Positions 18,448 to 28,027 of a stretch of DNA of 64,000 nucleotides are shown piece after piece. Position 1 is the stretch's first letter. Each line of letters starts with the position of its first letter. The stretch is from Spirosoma foliorum (GTDB taxonomy: Bacteria > Bacteroidota > Bacteroidia > Cytophagales > Spirosomataceae), in assembly GCF_014117325.1 (NCBI RefSeq), contig NZ_CP059732.1, positions 434,001 to 498,000 on the forward strand, read 5' to 3'. The notes under the pieces are model-generated. The model saw nothing but the letters and a program-made list of their open reading frames with translations. It made no database searches and was not told where the DNA came from. The translations under genes and the position numbers were made by a program.

Positions 18448-19596
18448 CTACGCCCAATATGCAAATTTCTTCTTCGTAAAGATCGCTTTAGGAATCATGG
18501 CATGAACGCCCAGCGTCTGGTCAACCACCTGACTAACCTCAAAATCGACAGCTGTACTGGCAATTGACAAAGCCTCGTTGAAGGTAAAACCTAGTTCATC
18601 TTTAATGAAGGCGCAGGCTTCGGAAAGGGCATTTTTCATCGCCTTGTTAAGGTCTTTGTCCAGGCCAACAGCAATAAAATGGGTAGGCGTTTCGGCACGA
18701 GGCACCTTTAGTGTTTTTCCTTTGTGGACAATAAATTTGACGGTGAGGTTAATGGCCGTTTCAATAGCGACACCACTTACTTCGCCATTACCCTGCGCCC
18801 CATGACCATCCCCCGTTGTAAAGAGCCCACCGGGTACCGAAACTGGCAAGTATAGGGTTGAGCCTTTTGTTAAGTGCTTAATATCCAGATTGCCACCGTA
18901 AAAATTTGGTGGAATTGAACTCTGGTGGCCCATATCGGCGGGTGGCGACAGCGCCATGACACCCATAAATGGCTTCAACGGAATCTCGATACCTTCTTTG
19001 AGCGATGCCGTTTTGCGTTTCATATCGTATCGATACACGAACGTTTCGCGAGTTTTTACCTCGTCGGGAATGCCCCCGCCACCCGGCCAGACACTGTTGA
19101 CGCCAAAAGGAGCCGGAAACGTCAGATCGAGAATGCGGATTTCAAGGCTGTCGCTGGGTTGGGCTCCCTCAATGTAAATCGGACCCGTCAACATGTGTCC
19201 GCGAATACCAGATGGCTCAGGTTTTACATTTTTCAGGATTGCAATGACTTCCTGCGCATGTTGATCGAGCGGAAGGTTATTCTTAGTATAAAACTCTTCG
19301 GGATTGGTTCGGCTCACACCCGATGGATTAACAGTTTGAATTTCAACAATGTCGCCGTCTTTTACTTTAGCTACGGGCGGGACATCGGCCCCATAATAGC
19401 CCCAAACCATATTTTCGGGTAACGACCGTACCACATGATCGGGCTTGATGGCTGCTGCCTGAGTGGATAGCGTTTCTGGCTGATTAACCTCATCTGAGGT
19501 TGGCGTAAAGGGCGTAGTGGTTAATCCGCTGGTTGCGAAAATAGCCAGCCCGTTTCGGGTTGTTTTGCGTAAAAAAGTTCGTCTGGAAGTGTACAT
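18448..19596 (-). CDS. Acetamidase/formamidase family protein with a Tat-type leader
   Basis: A 382-residue member of the FmdA_AmdA family (PF03069), whose characterised members hydrolyse formamide or acetamide to the acid and ammonia. Family landmarks are SGIRGHMLTGPIYIEGA, the glycine-rich WPGGGGIPDEV, LKPFMGVMALSPP and GDGHGAQGNGEVSGVAIE. The start SRRTFLRKTTRNG matches a twin-arginine leader, so this enzyme is probably folded in the cytoplasm and exported, unlike the classical cytoplasmic amidases. The substrate is therefore uncertain. First gene of a possible two-gene unit with the DUF2568 gene. Confidence 0.85.
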   Translation of the reverse strand: MYTSRRTFLRKTTRNGLAIFATSGLTTTPFTPTSDEVNQPETLSTQAAAIKPDHVVRSLPENMVWGYYGADVPPVAKVKDGDIVEIQTVNPSGVSRTNPEEFYTKNNLPLDQHAQEVIAILKNVKPEPSGIRGHMLTGPIYIEGAQPSDSLEIRILDLTFPAPFGVNSVWPGGGGIPDEVKTRETFVYRYDMKRKTASLKEGIEIPLKPFMGVMALSPPADMGHQSSIPPNFYGGNLDIKHLTKGSTLYLPVSVPGGLFTTGDGHGAQGNGEVSGVAIETAINLTVKFIVHKGKTLKVPRAETPTHFIAVGLDKDLNKAMKNALSEACAFIKDELGFTFNEALSIASTAVDFEVSQVVDQTLGVHAMIPKAIFTKKKFAYWA

Positions 19597-19758
19597 GAGG
19601 TTGTATGATTGAGCAAGCTCAATGAATAAGCGTAGTAAGATACTAAATCAATGGAGAATTGAGCCCAATGAGGCTCGTTGTTAGCCTACTAGGTGCCAGA
19701 TTGCTCTAAACAACCCAGCTGTTTAGCCAGTTAGGTTGCAGAAATAACCTGATTCCCT

Positions 19759-21216
19759 GTGTCCGTATCCCCCGCCCAAACGACTACTTCGTCGTCGCCC
19801 AATAAATGGATTATTCTAGGTACGATTATGTTCGGCACCTTCATGTCGACGCTCGATAGTAGTATTGTCAACATTGCCTTGCCGACCATTCGGCGTGAGT
19901 TAGGAGCGGGCGATAATGTGGAATGGATCGTACTCTGTTATCTGCTCACAACGACGAGTACACTGCTGATTATGGGCAAATTATCCGACTGGGTAGGCCG
20001 CCGACAATTGTATATCACGGGCTTCTGCGTATTTGTGCTGGGTTCCTTACTTTGTGGCCTGGCCTGGAATCTCTGGTCGCTGGTTGGGTTCAGAGTATTA
20101 CAGGGGTTGGGAGCTTCCATGATTTACGCCATTGGTCCGGCCATTATTGGCGATGCCTTTGCTCCGCAGGAACGGGGGCAGGCGCTTGGTTTAATGGGCT
20201 CGGTAGTGGCTGCAGGCTCCAGCGCCGGACCTGTTATTGGTGGTCTGTTGCTGGGTAAATTCGGCTGGTCCAGTATTTTCTTTGTGAATGTGCCCATCGG
20301 TTTAATCGCTATCTGGCGAGCCTGGACCATTTTGCCCGAAAGCCCCAAAGTAACCAACCAACGGTTTGATCTGGTAGGAGCGGGCCTATTCTTGATTGGC
20401 GTAACTACCTTATTGACCGGACTGGATTTCGGTCCGGAGCCTGATTACGGCTGGAATGATAGTCTGGTCATCGGATTGCTTTCCGTTGGCGGTGTGCTAT
20501 TGCTGGCGTTTCTCTTCTGGGAAATGCGGGTTAGTGAGCCGATGCTCCGATTGAGTCTGTTTCAGATTCGCCCCTATACGTCCGCAATTCTGGCCGCTTT
20601 TTGCGGATTTGTTGCCTCGGGCGGAAACCTGTTTGTCATCCCCTTTTTTTTGCAGCAATTACTGGGCTTAAATCCCGAACGAGCGGGGCTGGTGTTGTTA
20701 GCTGGGCCGTTAACCCTGAGTATCATAGCGCCTTTGGGTGGGTACTTGTCCAGTCGGATTAGCACACGCTGGTTGTCCAGCATCGGGTTGCTAATTACGG
20801 CTTGTGGTTATTTTGCTTTTTCGTTTTTGAATACTAGTTGGGACTGGAAGGAGGTGATCTGGCGAAGTTCGCTGGTTAGCCTGGGTTTTGGTCTGTTTCA
20901 GTCGCCTAATAGTAGCAGTGCCCTGAATGCGGCCCCACTTTCGCAGCGGGGTATTGCCAGTAGCATGATTGCGTTTATGCGTAATCTGGGTTTTGTCGTT
21001 GGTATTGCGCTGGCTGCTGCCGTTTGGTACAGTACCCGAAATCGTTACGGAATTGCGCATCAGGTAACACCTGAAACGCCTGCTGCGCAACTACTTGGCA
21101 TGCATTACGCCTATTTGGTAATGGCGGGTCTGGTATTAACAGGCGCAATTATTTCCCTGACCCGTGGGAAAGCCACACAGACATCCCCGCCAGTAGCCGT
21201 TGTTCCTGAAGGGTAA
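19759..21216 (+). CDS. DHA2-type MFS multidrug exporter (EmrB/QacA family)
   Basis: A 485-residue major facilitator with about 14 hydrophobic segments, the DHA2 topology of drug/proton antiporters. It carries the family motif TFMSTLDSSIVNIALPTI in helix 1, GKLSDWVGRRQLY in the loop between helices 2 and 3, and the antiporter motif around GSSAGPVIGGLL in helix 5. The first in-frame start is the GTG at 19759, since a TGA lies three codons upstream and the first ATG would cut into helix 1. It stands alone and converges on the Dabb gene; a palindrome separates them. Confidence 0.88.
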   Translation: MSVSPAQTTTSSSPNKWIILGTIMFGTFMSTLDSSIVNIALPTIRRELGAGDNVEWIVLCYLLTTTSTLLIMGKLSDWVGRRQLYITGFCVFVLGSLLCGLAWNLWSLVGFRVLQGLGASMIYAIGPAIIGDAFAPQERGQALGLMGSVVAAGSSAGPVIGGLLLGKFGWSSIFFVNVPIGLIAIWRAWTILPESPKVTNQRFDLVGAGLFLIGVTTLLTGLDFGPEPDYGWNDSLVIGLLSVGGVLLLAFLFWEMRVSEPMLRLSLFQIRPYTSAILAAFCGFVASGGNLFVIPFFLQQLLGLNPERAGLVLLAGPLTLSIIAPLGGYLSSRISTRWLSSIGLLITACGYFAFSFLNTSWDWKEVIWRSSLVSLGFGLFQSPNSSSALNAAPLSQRGIASSMIAFMRNLGFVVGIALAAAVWYSTRNRYGIAHQVTPETPAAQLLGMHYAYLVMAGLVLTGAIISLTRGKATQTSPPVAVVPEG

Positions 21217-21220
21217 TTTC

Positions 21221-21246
21221 GTAGCGCGGGTTTCCACCCGCGCTAC
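21221..21246. repeat. Short GC-rich palindrome between convergent genes
   Basis: Arms GTAGCGCGGGT (21221-21231) and ACCCGCGCTAC (21236-21246) are perfect around TTCC. It lies 5 bases after the exporter stop and 7 before the stop of the Dabb gene. It has no T-run on either strand, so it is either a REP-like unit or a terminator that relies on the stem alone. Confidence 0.7.
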
Positions 21247-21252
21247 AGCATT

Positions 21253-21654
21253 CTATCGTTTTGGCCCGACGGAGTCGTAAATGACTACTTTCTCCCACAG
21301 GTGCGCATAATTGTTGCGGAAGTCGTCGTGAATGGGGTGTTTTTGGTACGCTTCTTCATCGGCAGGGCTGTCGAAAAAGCACAACCAGGAATAGGTGTAC
21401 TTGCGCTCGATGACATCGCGGGTGGTGCCTGCGGGTGTGCCAATGTGTACCATTTTGATGGTAGGGCATTTGGCCAGTTTGTTTAAGCCTTCCAGCAGTT
21501 TGGCTTTATCGGCTTCGTTACCCGCATTTTTCAGGTAGAAGAAAACGTGGTGAACAAACATTTCTTTAGGGGCTGATTCAATGACTGGCAACCCGGCACC
21601 CAGCCCGGCTGCAACGCTATTTTTAACAAAACTTCTCCGTGATTGCTCGTTCAT
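21253..21654 (-). CDS. Dabb-domain (stress-responsive alpha/beta barrel) protein
   Basis: A 133-residue protein with a single Dabb domain (PF07876) from about residue 30: FVHHVFFYLKN at its start and YSWLCFFDSPADEEAYQKHP, typical of this dimeric ferredoxin-like fold. Function in bacteria is mostly unknown. The N-terminus NEQSRRSFVKNSVAAGLGAG looks like a twin-arginine signal, so it may act in the periplasm. Complete and stand-alone. Confidence 0.85.
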   Translation of the reverse strand: MNEQSRRSFVKNSVAAGLGAGLPVIESAPKEMFVHHVFFYLKNAGNEADKAKLLEGLNKLAKCPTIKMVHIGTPAGTTRDVIERKYTYSWLCFFDSPADEEAYQKHPIHDDFRNNYAHLWEKVVIYDSVGPKR

Positions 21655-21916
21655 TGGGTGTTCTCGTTTTCAGATTAGTAAGAAATCAAGTTCCTTTTAA
21701 AAGCAAAAATGCCAAACGATTCGTCGTCAGGCAAATCTGAACGCAAATCCGCTGGAAGAAGAAATTCTTTACGGCATAATTCATTACCTAACCAAGCTTG
21801 GGACACTACCAAAGAGTTGCCTTTTAATCATCTGGTAAACTTTTAGTCGTTTTAATAGTCAATACATGTAATTTATTGCCAAACCATTCGTGCAGATTTA
21901 CTAAATAATTCAACTT

Positions 21917-22690
21917 ATGAAACGTGTCATAATCATTGTATTGGCTCTTCTCGGCTTTCATGAAGGAAGCCAGGCCCAGATCAAAATCAACTCTAACCTC
22001 ATGCAGGCGCTTATGGAAGCAGTGGGCTCCGCGACTATATCTGATGCGCAGGTTGCCGAGCTTTCGCGCCAGGCCATTGTTGAGATGGACGCCAAAAATC
22101 CGGTGGCTGCAGCCAACGACCCCTATACCGTACGACTGAATAAGATCGTCAGTCGCCATCATACGATTAGTGGTATACCCGTCAATTACAAAGTATATAA
22201 AGTCGCCGATGTTAACGCGTTTGCTACGGCTGATGGGAGTGTTCGGGTTTTTAAGGGGCTTATGGATATCATGACCGATAATGAACTTCTGGCTGTTATG
22301 GGCCATGAAATCGGTCACGTAGTGAACCACGATACACGCGATGCCATGAAACGATCGTTGCAACGTTCGGCTATCCGGGATGCTGTTGGTTCAACATCGG
22401 GTAAATTAGGCGAACTATCCCGGTCGCAATTGGGCGATATCGCAGATGGTCTACTAGGGGCAAAATTTAGTCGCCAGCAGGAGACCGAAGCCGACGATTA
22501 CAGCTATGGATTCCTGAAACGTTATGGGTACAATGTGTTGGCATTGGCTACTTCATTTGAGAAATTAGCTAAGCTAAGCGGTGGAGGACAAGGTGGTAAA
22601 GTTGCAACAATTTTGTCCTCGCACCCTGATAGTCAGTCCCGCGCACAACGAGTGCGAGACCGGGCTCGCCGGGATGGGCTGTTGCGCTAG
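21917..22690 (+). CDS. M48-family zinc metalloprotease, exported
   Basis: A 257-residue protein with a leader of about 20 residues (ending SQAQ) and a peptidase M48 domain. The zinc motif HEIGH is at residues 130-134 and the third ligand Glu lies in QQETEADDY near residue 187. The tail has the SHPDSQSRAQRV motif common to this group. Relatives in other bacteria (LoiP/BepA type) act in the periplasm in protein quality control of the envelope. The chain has no TPR repeats, so it is closer to LoiP than to BepA. The BI-1 gene follows 78 bases later. Confidence 0.9.
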   Translation: MKRVIIIVLALLGFHEGSQAQIKINSNLMQALMEAVGSATISDAQVAELSRQAIVEMDAKNPVAAANDPYTVRLNKIVSRHHTISGIPVNYKVYKVADVNAFATADGSVRVFKGLMDIMTDNELLAVMGHEIGHVVNHDTRDAMKRSLQRSAIRDAVGSTSGKLGELSRSQLGDIADGLLGAKFSRQQETEADDYSYGFLKRYGYNVLALATSFEKLAKLSGGGQGGKVATILSSHPDSQSRAQRVRDRARRDGLLR

Positions 22691-22768
22691 ACATAAAGTT
22701 CATTTTGAGAGGGTTGCATCTGTTTCGGTATTTAGCTTTCTTTCGGACATAAAAATCTATTTACTCCA

Positions 22769-23488
22769 ATGGAATCACAATCCTACCCTGAACGACAATA
22801 CCCTTTTCTAACAGCCGATCAGATAAAACGTGAGCAGGCTGCTTTCATGACCCAGGTTTACGGCTGGATGACCGTAGCCCTGCTTATAACGGCCTCTGTT
22901 TCGGTCTGGGTGGCCAGTACGCCTGCCTTGCTGAATATTATTTTTGGAAGTCGCGTGGTTTTTTACGCGTTACTGATTGGTGAAGTACTGCTGGTGATGT
23001 ATTTATCGGCAGCCGTGCAACGCGTATCGGCGCAGGCGGCAACCGCTATGTTTTTGGGCTATGCCGTTATGAACGGCCTGACACTGGCGTCGATTTTTAT
23101 GCTCTATACCGGCGGTTCGATCGCTTCCACCTTCTTTGTTACGGCCGGGACATTCGGAGCTATGAGCGCTTTTGGGTATTTCACCAAACGTGACCTGACG
23201 TCAATGGGTGGCTTTCTGATGATGGCCCTCATTGGCTTGATTATCGCTTCGCTGGTCAATCTATTCTGGCAAAACGAGACGCTGTACTGGATTGCTACGT
23301 ATGCTGGCGTTCTGATTTTCGTAGGGCTGACTGCATATGATACGCAGAAGATCAAAGAAATGAACGTGATCGGGAATGCTGGTACCGATGAAGATCGTAA
23401 GGAAGCTATTATGGGTGCCCTGCGGCTCTATCTGGATTTCATTAATATGTTTCTCTACTTGCTGCGCCTGTTTGGTCGTAGACGGTAG
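22769..23488 (+). CDS. Bax inhibitor-1 / YccA family membrane protein
   Basis: A 239-residue protein with seven hydrophobic helices after a short soluble N-terminus. The family signature is near the end of helix 6: FVGLTAYDTQKIKEM, with the di-acidic sensor region and DFINMFLYLLRLFG at the C-terminus. Relatives form pH-sensitive Ca2+ leak channels, or bind FtsH in E. coli (YccA). The gene follows that of an M48 protease on the same strand, a plausible functional link in membrane quality control, though this is inference. A strong terminator follows. Confidence 0.9.
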   Translation: MESQSYPERQYPFLTADQIKREQAAFMTQVYGWMTVALLITASVSVWVASTPALLNIIFGSRVVFYALLIGEVLLVMYLSAAVQRVSAQAATAMFLGYAVMNGLTLASIFMLYTGGSIASTFFVTAGTFGAMSAFGYFTKRDLTSMGGFLMMALIGLIIASLVNLFWQNETLYWIATYAGVLIFVGLTAYDTQKIKEMNVIGNAGTDEDRKEAIMGALRLYLDFINMFLYLLRLFGRRR

Positions 23489-23507
23489 GTTAGAGGAGTT
23501 TGTCAAC

Positions 23508-23539
23508 AAAAAAGCACTCTCGTTTGGGAGTGCTTTTTT
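23508..23539. terminator. Bidirectional Rho-independent terminator
   Basis: Stem AAAAAAGCACTC (23508-23519) with GAGTGCTTTTTT (23528-23539), 12 perfect base pairs around 8 bases. It has a T-run on both strands and serves the BI-1 gene from the left and the small antitoxin-like gene from the right. Confidence 0.92.
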
Positions 23540-23560
23540 GTTTGATGTAGATAAAGATAC

Positions 23561-23719
23561 TTATAACTCATTGAGAAGATCTGTTAGTGGTCGAGCTTGC
23601 TTGGTGCCTTGCTCAATGGCCTTTAATTCTTGAATAGCCTCTTTCAACTCCGTAATAAGTTGTGCCTTAGTCGGCTCTTCGATGTTGTATTTTTCTTGAT
23701 CGACTGTTATCTGTTTCAT
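23561..23719 (-). CDS. Orphan antitoxin-like small protein
   Basis: A 52-residue protein, starting MKQITVDQEKY at 23717-23719 and ending RPLTDLLNEL. The long amphipathic helix (ELKEAIQELKAIEQG) followed by K/R-x-RPxxDLLNEL is the usual C-terminal half of Bacteroidota type II antitoxins that partner RelE/ParE toxins. No toxin gene lies beside it: downstream is the terminator and the convergent BI-1 gene, upstream a divergent unknown gene. It is either a solitary antitoxin or a relic of a lost pair. Confidence 0.65.
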   Translation of the reverse strand: MKQITVDQEKYNIEEPTKAQLITELKEAIQELKAIEQGTKQARPLTDLLNEL

Positions 23720-23834
23720 AATATCGGCTTATTTATCGTTTGTCCTGGTAGTAGTGTGCTCCGAGGTATAGTTTTTATGTTTCAGTCAGCTCATCTTTCT
23801 ATTTTCTATAAATTACGGAAAAAGGTGACAAGAT

Positions 23835-24245
23835 ATGGGTATGTTCGATTACATGCACGTCAATTTGACGTTGCTCCCTTTGGCAGAAGATGAACGAAAT
23901 CGTCTGATTAGCAATGAAGGTTTTCAGACCAAATCATTATACCGTGATTTGACGGATTATTACATCACCGAGGATGGTTATCTGGAAATGAGACCGGGTC
24001 CTGATTTCTCAGACGAAAATTGGGTCATTAATCCTCACAACGAATGCTTTCGTATTTCCGACGCGAATGGCATTATTAATTTCTATACCTCAGTTCGTGA
24101 CGAGGCTTATACATATTTCGAGTTCGAAGCTTTGTTCCTTGATGGGTGCCTACAAGAAATTCGCTATTTAGGTGGTAATGTACGCACTGAGCGAATTCAA
24201 ACATGTTTCTGGACGAGGAAGGAGCTTCTGAGGTCATCGGCATAA
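23835..24245 (+). CDS. Hypothetical protein
   Basis: A 136-residue acidic protein, MGMFDYMHVN at the start. I cannot assign a family. The opening MGMFDY-plus-leucine-rich segment followed by a FQTKSLYRDL stretch and short beta-strand-like pieces is seen in small uncharacterised proteins that turn up in accessory regions of many bacteria. It has no signal or membrane helix. It lies between an orphan antitoxin-like gene and the clamp-nuclease chimera, in a stretch more AT-rich than the flanking core genes. Confidence 0.6.
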   Translation: MGMFDYMHVNLTLLPLAEDERNRLISNEGFQTKSLYRDLTDYYITEDGYLEMRPGPDFSDENWVINPHNECFRISDANGIINFYTSVRDEAYTYFEFEALFLDGCLQEIRYLGGNVRTERIQTCFWTRKELLRSSA

Positions 24246-24260
24246 AAAACATTAAATCAA

Positions 24261-24923
24261 TTATAGGGAGTAACTAAGAAACCTAGCCACATAACTATTT
24301 ACCATTGTTAATAACTCTTGACCATCGATTAGCTTAAGATAATGTTGATACGCTTTAGTTGCATATTTTTTTATAACCTCTTTGGAGAATCTGAAATTCG
24401 TAATAATTACTCCACTACTAGCTTTTAGCTCATTGATTTTAAATAAAAAACGTTCAACTAGTTCAATACCTAAAGGGGCTTTCTTACGAGTTTTACATTC
24501 GATTAGGTGCGCTGTTGGGATAAGACCTTCCTGTACAGCTATCATATCATATCCGCCATCCCTAGTTCTTTTAGTAGGAGTTACATTATAACCTAAGCCA
24601 ACAAAGAGTTTTCTAACAATCCTCTCAAAATCATAATGATGTATGCTTTGTATCTTTTTGTTGTCTTTATAGATTTCTAAAATCAGTTCATCAACTTCAT
24701 CTATTTGTGATGTTCTTCTCAGTTCATTAAGTATTATAACTGCAGTAATACCGATCTCATTAAGCTTTAATGGCTTTTTATCGTCTACTTGAATGTTAAG
24801 CGTTCCATCTTGAATTCTGAATAAAAAATTCTCTAAAATCGGTACAATTGGATTTGTAGCCACTACGCTTTTAATATGCTGTAGATTTTTTAGAAGTACT
24901 GAAGAGGATACAATAAACTTCAT
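24261..24923 (-). CDS. Chimera: beta sliding clamp N-terminus joined to an Mrr-type endonuclease
   Basis: A 220-residue protein. Residues 1-45 (MKFIVSSSVLLKNLQ, NPIVPILENFLF, QDGTLNI) read like the first strands and helix of Bacteroidota DNA polymerase III beta subunit (DnaN). After a junction near residue 46 the similarity stops and a linker leads into an Mrr_cat domain (about 95-210): YDFERIVRKLF with Glu100, RDGGYDMIA with Asp126, IECK with Glu142 and Lys144, then GVIITNFRFS and LIDGQELL. This is the PD-(D/E)xK nuclease core of type IV restriction enzymes such as Mrr. The 45-residue clamp piece is too short to form a ring. No dnaN, methylase or partner lies nearby. The AT-rich codon use suggests transfer. 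Confidence 0.8.
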   Translation of the reverse strand: MKFIVSSSVLLKNLQHIKSVVATNPIVPILENFLFRIQDGTLNIQVDDKKPLKLNEIGITAVIILNELRRTSQIDEVDELILEIYKDNKKIQSIHHYDFERIVRKLFVGLGYNVTPTKRTRDGGYDMIAVQEGLIPTAHLIECKTRKKAPLGIELVERFLFKINELKASSGVIITNFRFSKEVIKKYATKAYQHYLKLIDGQELLTMVNSYVARFLSYSL

Positions 24924-24956
24924 GAGTCTGAAAAGTTATCTGCATAAATATACAAA

Positions 24957-24990
24957 AAAAGCCCGGCTACTTCTCAGTAACCGGGCTTTT
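24957..24990 (-). terminator. Rho-independent terminator of clpB
   Basis: Stem AAAAGCCCGGCTAC (24957-24970) with GTAACCGGGCTTTT (24977-24990), one mismatch, six-base loop. On the minus strand it is followed by a run of seven T. It lies 13 bases after the clpB stop. Confidence 0.92.
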
Positions 24991-25003
24991 GAAAATCAAT
25001 CAA

Positions 25004-27628
25004 TTACAAATTTTCGATGTGCGTGTCCAGATTCGTGAAGGCAATCTCGCCGTCGTCGTTCAACTCCATCAGAACGACCGAATCTTTTTTGACTTCGTTC
25101 GCCAGAATGGCTTTCGAGAGTTCATTGAGGACTCGGCGTTGCAACACTCGTTTCAGCGGACGGGCGCCAAAGACGGGGTCGAATCCTTCTTCACCGATTT
25201 TGCTCAAGGCTTCGTCGGTGGCATCGAGTTGGATGCCGTTTTCGGCCAGACGCTGTTTGATGCCCCGGAACTGAATGTCCACAATCTTACGAATGTTAGC
25301 TCTTGTCAGCGGTTCGAACATCACAATTTCATCGATCCGGTTGAGGAACTCAGGACGGATGGTTTGTTTCAACAACTCCATCACGGCCGATTTCGCTTCT
25401 TCCAGTACCAGCGAGTGATTCCAGCCTTCGTCTTCGGCAAATTTCTCCTGAATCAGATGGCTACCGATGTTCGAGGTCATGATGATGATCGTGTTCTTGA
25501 AATTGGCTACGCGACCTTTGTTATCGGTCAGGCGACCTTCATCGAGCACTTGCAACAAGATGTTCCAGACGTCGGGGTGCGCTTTTTCGATCTCGTCAAG
25601 CAACACAACGGAATATGGTTTCCGGCGAACAGCTTCAGTTAACTGACCGCCTTCGTCGTAGCCTACATAGCCCGGAGGGGCACCAATTAAGCGGCTCACT
25701 GCATGGCGTTCCTGGTACTCCGACATGTCGATCCGTACCATAGCGCTCTCATCGTTGAACAGATATTCGGCCAGTGTTCGGGCCACTTCGGTTTTACCAA
25801 CCCCTGTGGTACCCAGGAAGATAAACGAACCGATGGGACGTTGGGGGTCTTGCATACCGGCCCGGCTCCGACGGACGGCATCGGCCACTACTTCAATGGC
25901 TTCGGCTTGTCCAGCTACACGTTTGCCTAGTTCTTTCTCCAGATTAAGCAGTTTCTCGCGGTCGCTTTGCAGCATTTTCGAGACCGGAATGCCCGTCCAT
26001 TTTGCCACAACTTCGGCAATATCCTCAGCCGTAACTTCCTCCTGCATCATCCGGTCCGATGAACCTTTATCAGCCCCTTCTTCAGCCAGGCTATTCAGCT
26101 TTGTTTCAATTTCAGGAATGCGTCCGTACCGAATTTCGGCTACTTTACCATAGTCACCAGCGCGTTCGGCCTGGTCGGCTTCCAGACGCAATTTGTCGAG
26201 TTGCTCCTTCAATGTCCGACCTTCGTTGACCGATGCTTTTTCGGTTTCCCATCTGGCTTTCAGGTCGTTTCGTTGTTCACTCAGATCTTCGATCTGTTTG
26301 TTCAGTACGGTTTCCTTTTCTTTGTCGTTTTCGCGACGGATAGCTTCCCGTTCAATTTCCAACTGCATGATGCGCCTATTCAACTCATCGAGTTCTTCGG
26401 GAACCGAATCCATTTCCAACCGGAGTTTGGCGGCTGCCTCGTCCATTAAGTCAATGGCTTTATCGGGCAGAAAACGATCGGTGATATAGCGAGTCGAGAG
26501 TTCGACAGCAGCAATAACCGCGTCGTCCTTAATCCGAACACCGTGGTGGAGTTCGTATTTTTCTTTGATACCACGCAGGATCGAAATGGCATCGGCCATG
26601 TCAGGTTCATCGACTATAACAGCCTGGAACCGGCGTTCGAGCGCTTTATCTTTCTCAATGTATTTCTGATACTCTTTCAGCGTGGTGGCTCCAATCGTAT
26701 GCAATTCGCCCCGCGACAGAGCAGGTTTCAGCAGGTTCGCGGCATCCATGGCACCTTCGCCACCAGCCCCTGCACCTACAAGGGTATGAATTTCGTCGAT
26801 AAACAGGATAATCTGCCCGTCAGAATCAGTTACCTCCTTAATAACTGCTTTCAAACGTTCTTCGAACTCGCCTTTGTATTTGGCACCAGCAATGAGCAAG
26901 CCCATATCCAGCGAAACGATGGTTTTGCTTTTCAGGTTTTCAGGTACGTCGCCCGATACGATCCGTTGGGCCAGCCCTTCCACAATGGCAGTCTTACCAA
27001 CGCCCGGCTCACCGAGCAGGATTGGATTGTTTTTGGTACGGCGGCTCAGAATCTGCAACACCCGACGAATTTCTTCATCGCGACCAATGACTGGGTCAAT
27101 TTTGCCGGTACGAGCCCGCTCGTTGAGGTTAATACTGAATCGTTCTAAGGATTGATATTTCGCTTCTGCGTTTTGGTCTTTCACCGAATTTCCTTTTCTA
27201 AGTTCGTTGATAGCCGCTTTCGTTTGCTTCTCATTGAAACCGGCATCCTTCAATAACGTTGCAATTTGGTCTTTGCCCGCCATAAGTCCCAGCAACATTA
27301 GCTCAACGCTAACAAATTCGTCGCCGAACTCTTTGGTGTAATTGCTGGCTTTAGCCAGCGCTGCGGCTGAGTCGTTGCTTAAATAGACGCTTCCGTTACC
27401 GCCTGATACCTTTGGGTAAGTGGTCAGAATGGCTTCTAAAGCGGCACTGGTATTCTGTAAGTTGATGCTAGTCTTCTTAGCGATGAAACCAACTACATTT
27501 TCATCCTCCGACAGAATGGCCTGTAGCAAATGCCCTGTTTCAATACTTTGCTGGCCGTTGCCGAGGGCAATCTCCGATGCCTTCTGAACGACCTCTTGTG
27601 CTTTTATGGTGTAATTCTTAAAGTCCAT
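25004..27628 (-). CDS. clpB: ClpB disaggregase chaperone
   Basis: An 874-residue AAA+ hexameric chaperone that, with DnaK, pulls proteins out of aggregates after heat shock. The order is an N-domain with two Clp repeats (1-145), the first AAA domain with Walker A GEPGVGKT near 205 and Walker [12 protein letters not shown], the coiled-coil middle domain (about 400-520) that distinguishes ClpB from ClpA/ClpC, and the second AAA domain with GTTGVGKT near 605 and arginine-finger region [10 protein letters not shown]. The start at 27626-27628 ([12 protein letters not shown]) is the family start; 11 upstream codons fall in the palindromic leader. No heat-shock promoter consensus was recognised upstream. 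Confidence 0.97.
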   Translation of the reverse strand: MDFKNYTIKAQEVVQKASEIALGNGQQSIETGHLLQAILSEDENVVGFIAKKTSINLQNTSAALEAILTTYPKVSGGNGSVYLSNDSAAALAKASNYTKEFGDEFVSVELMLLGLMAGKDQIATLLKDAGFNEKQTKAAINELRKGNSVKDQNAEAKYQSLERFSINLNERARTGKIDPVIGRDEEIRRVLQILSRRTKNNPILLGEPGVGKTAIVEGLAQRIVSGDVPENLKSKTIVSLDMGLLIAGAKYKGEFEERLKAVIKEVTDSDGQIILFIDEIHTLVGAGAGGEGAMDAANLLKPALSRGELHTIGATTLKEYQKYIEKDKALERRFQAVIVDEPDMADAISILRGIKEKYELHHGVRIKDDAVIAAVELSTRYITDRFLPDKAIDLMDEAAAKLRLEMDSVPEELDELNRRIMQLEIEREAIRRENDKEKETVLNKQIEDLSEQRNDLKARWETEKASVNEGRTLKEQLDKLRLEADQAERAGDYGKVAEIRYGRIPEIETKLNSLAEEGADKGSSDRMMQEEVTAEDIAEVVAKWTGIPVSKMLQSDREKLLNLEKELGKRVAGQAEAIEVVADAVRRSRAGMQDPQRPIGSFIFLGTTGVGKTEVARTLAEYLFNDESAMVRIDMSEYQERHAVSRLIGAPPGYVGYDEGGQLTEAVRRKPYSVVLLDEIEKAHPDVWNILLQVLDEGRLTDNKGRVANFKNTIIIMTSNIGSHLIQEKFAEDEGWNHSLVLEEAKSAVMELLKQTIRPEFLNRIDEIVMFEPLTRANIRKIVDIQFRGIKQRLAENGIQLDATDEALSKIGEEGFDPVFGARPLKRVLQRRVLNELSKAILANEVKKDSVVLMELNDDGEIAFTNLDTHIENL

Positions 27629-27844
27629 GAGCGTTAGGAATGAATAATGGATAAGGTGCAATGAATAAAGTATAATGCCCTGCGGGAGTTAACCATAGTA
27701 TGCATTGTCTCTTATCCATTAACAAATCACGGGCCGTAGTAGTTTTTCGGACATTTTGGCGGGGTTTGAATGCATTTGCGTCTACTTTAAGACAAAATGA
27801 CAAGTAATGTGGATGGTTAAGAATTTAATGTCTTGATTATAGCT
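27629..27844. other. clpB leader region with an imperfect palindrome
   Basis: Upstream of clpB. Arms 27645-27663 and 27703-27721 match at 16 of 19 positions, using the words TAATGGATAAGG and CAATG. The remaining sequence up to the REP-like cluster holds no gene or recognisable operator. Confidence 0.6.
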
Positions 27845-28008
27845 TAGCTCCGCTAGGAGCGACCTGTCAATAGAAACTAATTGCCCCTTACAATCGAAGC
27901 CCCGTTAGGGGCGACCTAGCTATTCTTAGGATTGGGGTCGCCCCTAACGGGGCTTTGATTGTGTGGAGTTATGGTCTTGCTATTGACCGATCACCCCATA
28001 CGGGGTTA
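27845..28008. repeat. REP-like cluster, left flank of the transposase
   Basis: Four related units in the order A-B-B'-A'. A is 27845-27876 (TAGCTCCGCTAGGAGCGACC and on to AATAGAAA). B (27899-27916, GCCCCGTTAGGGGCGACC) and B' (27936-27953) are a perfect 18-bp inverted pair. A' (27980-28008) is an imperfect inverted copy of A. Each unit is itself a small hairpin (CCCCGTTAGGGG type). The whole nests into a cruciform-like structure and recurs as a direct repeat at 28579-28744. Confidence 0.9.
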
Positions 28009-28027
28009 TAAAAAGAGTTAATTCTCA

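Noticed and set aside
25703..27155. Several long plus-strand frames opposite clpB
   Set aside because: They mirror the biased third positions of clpB and have no recognisable features.
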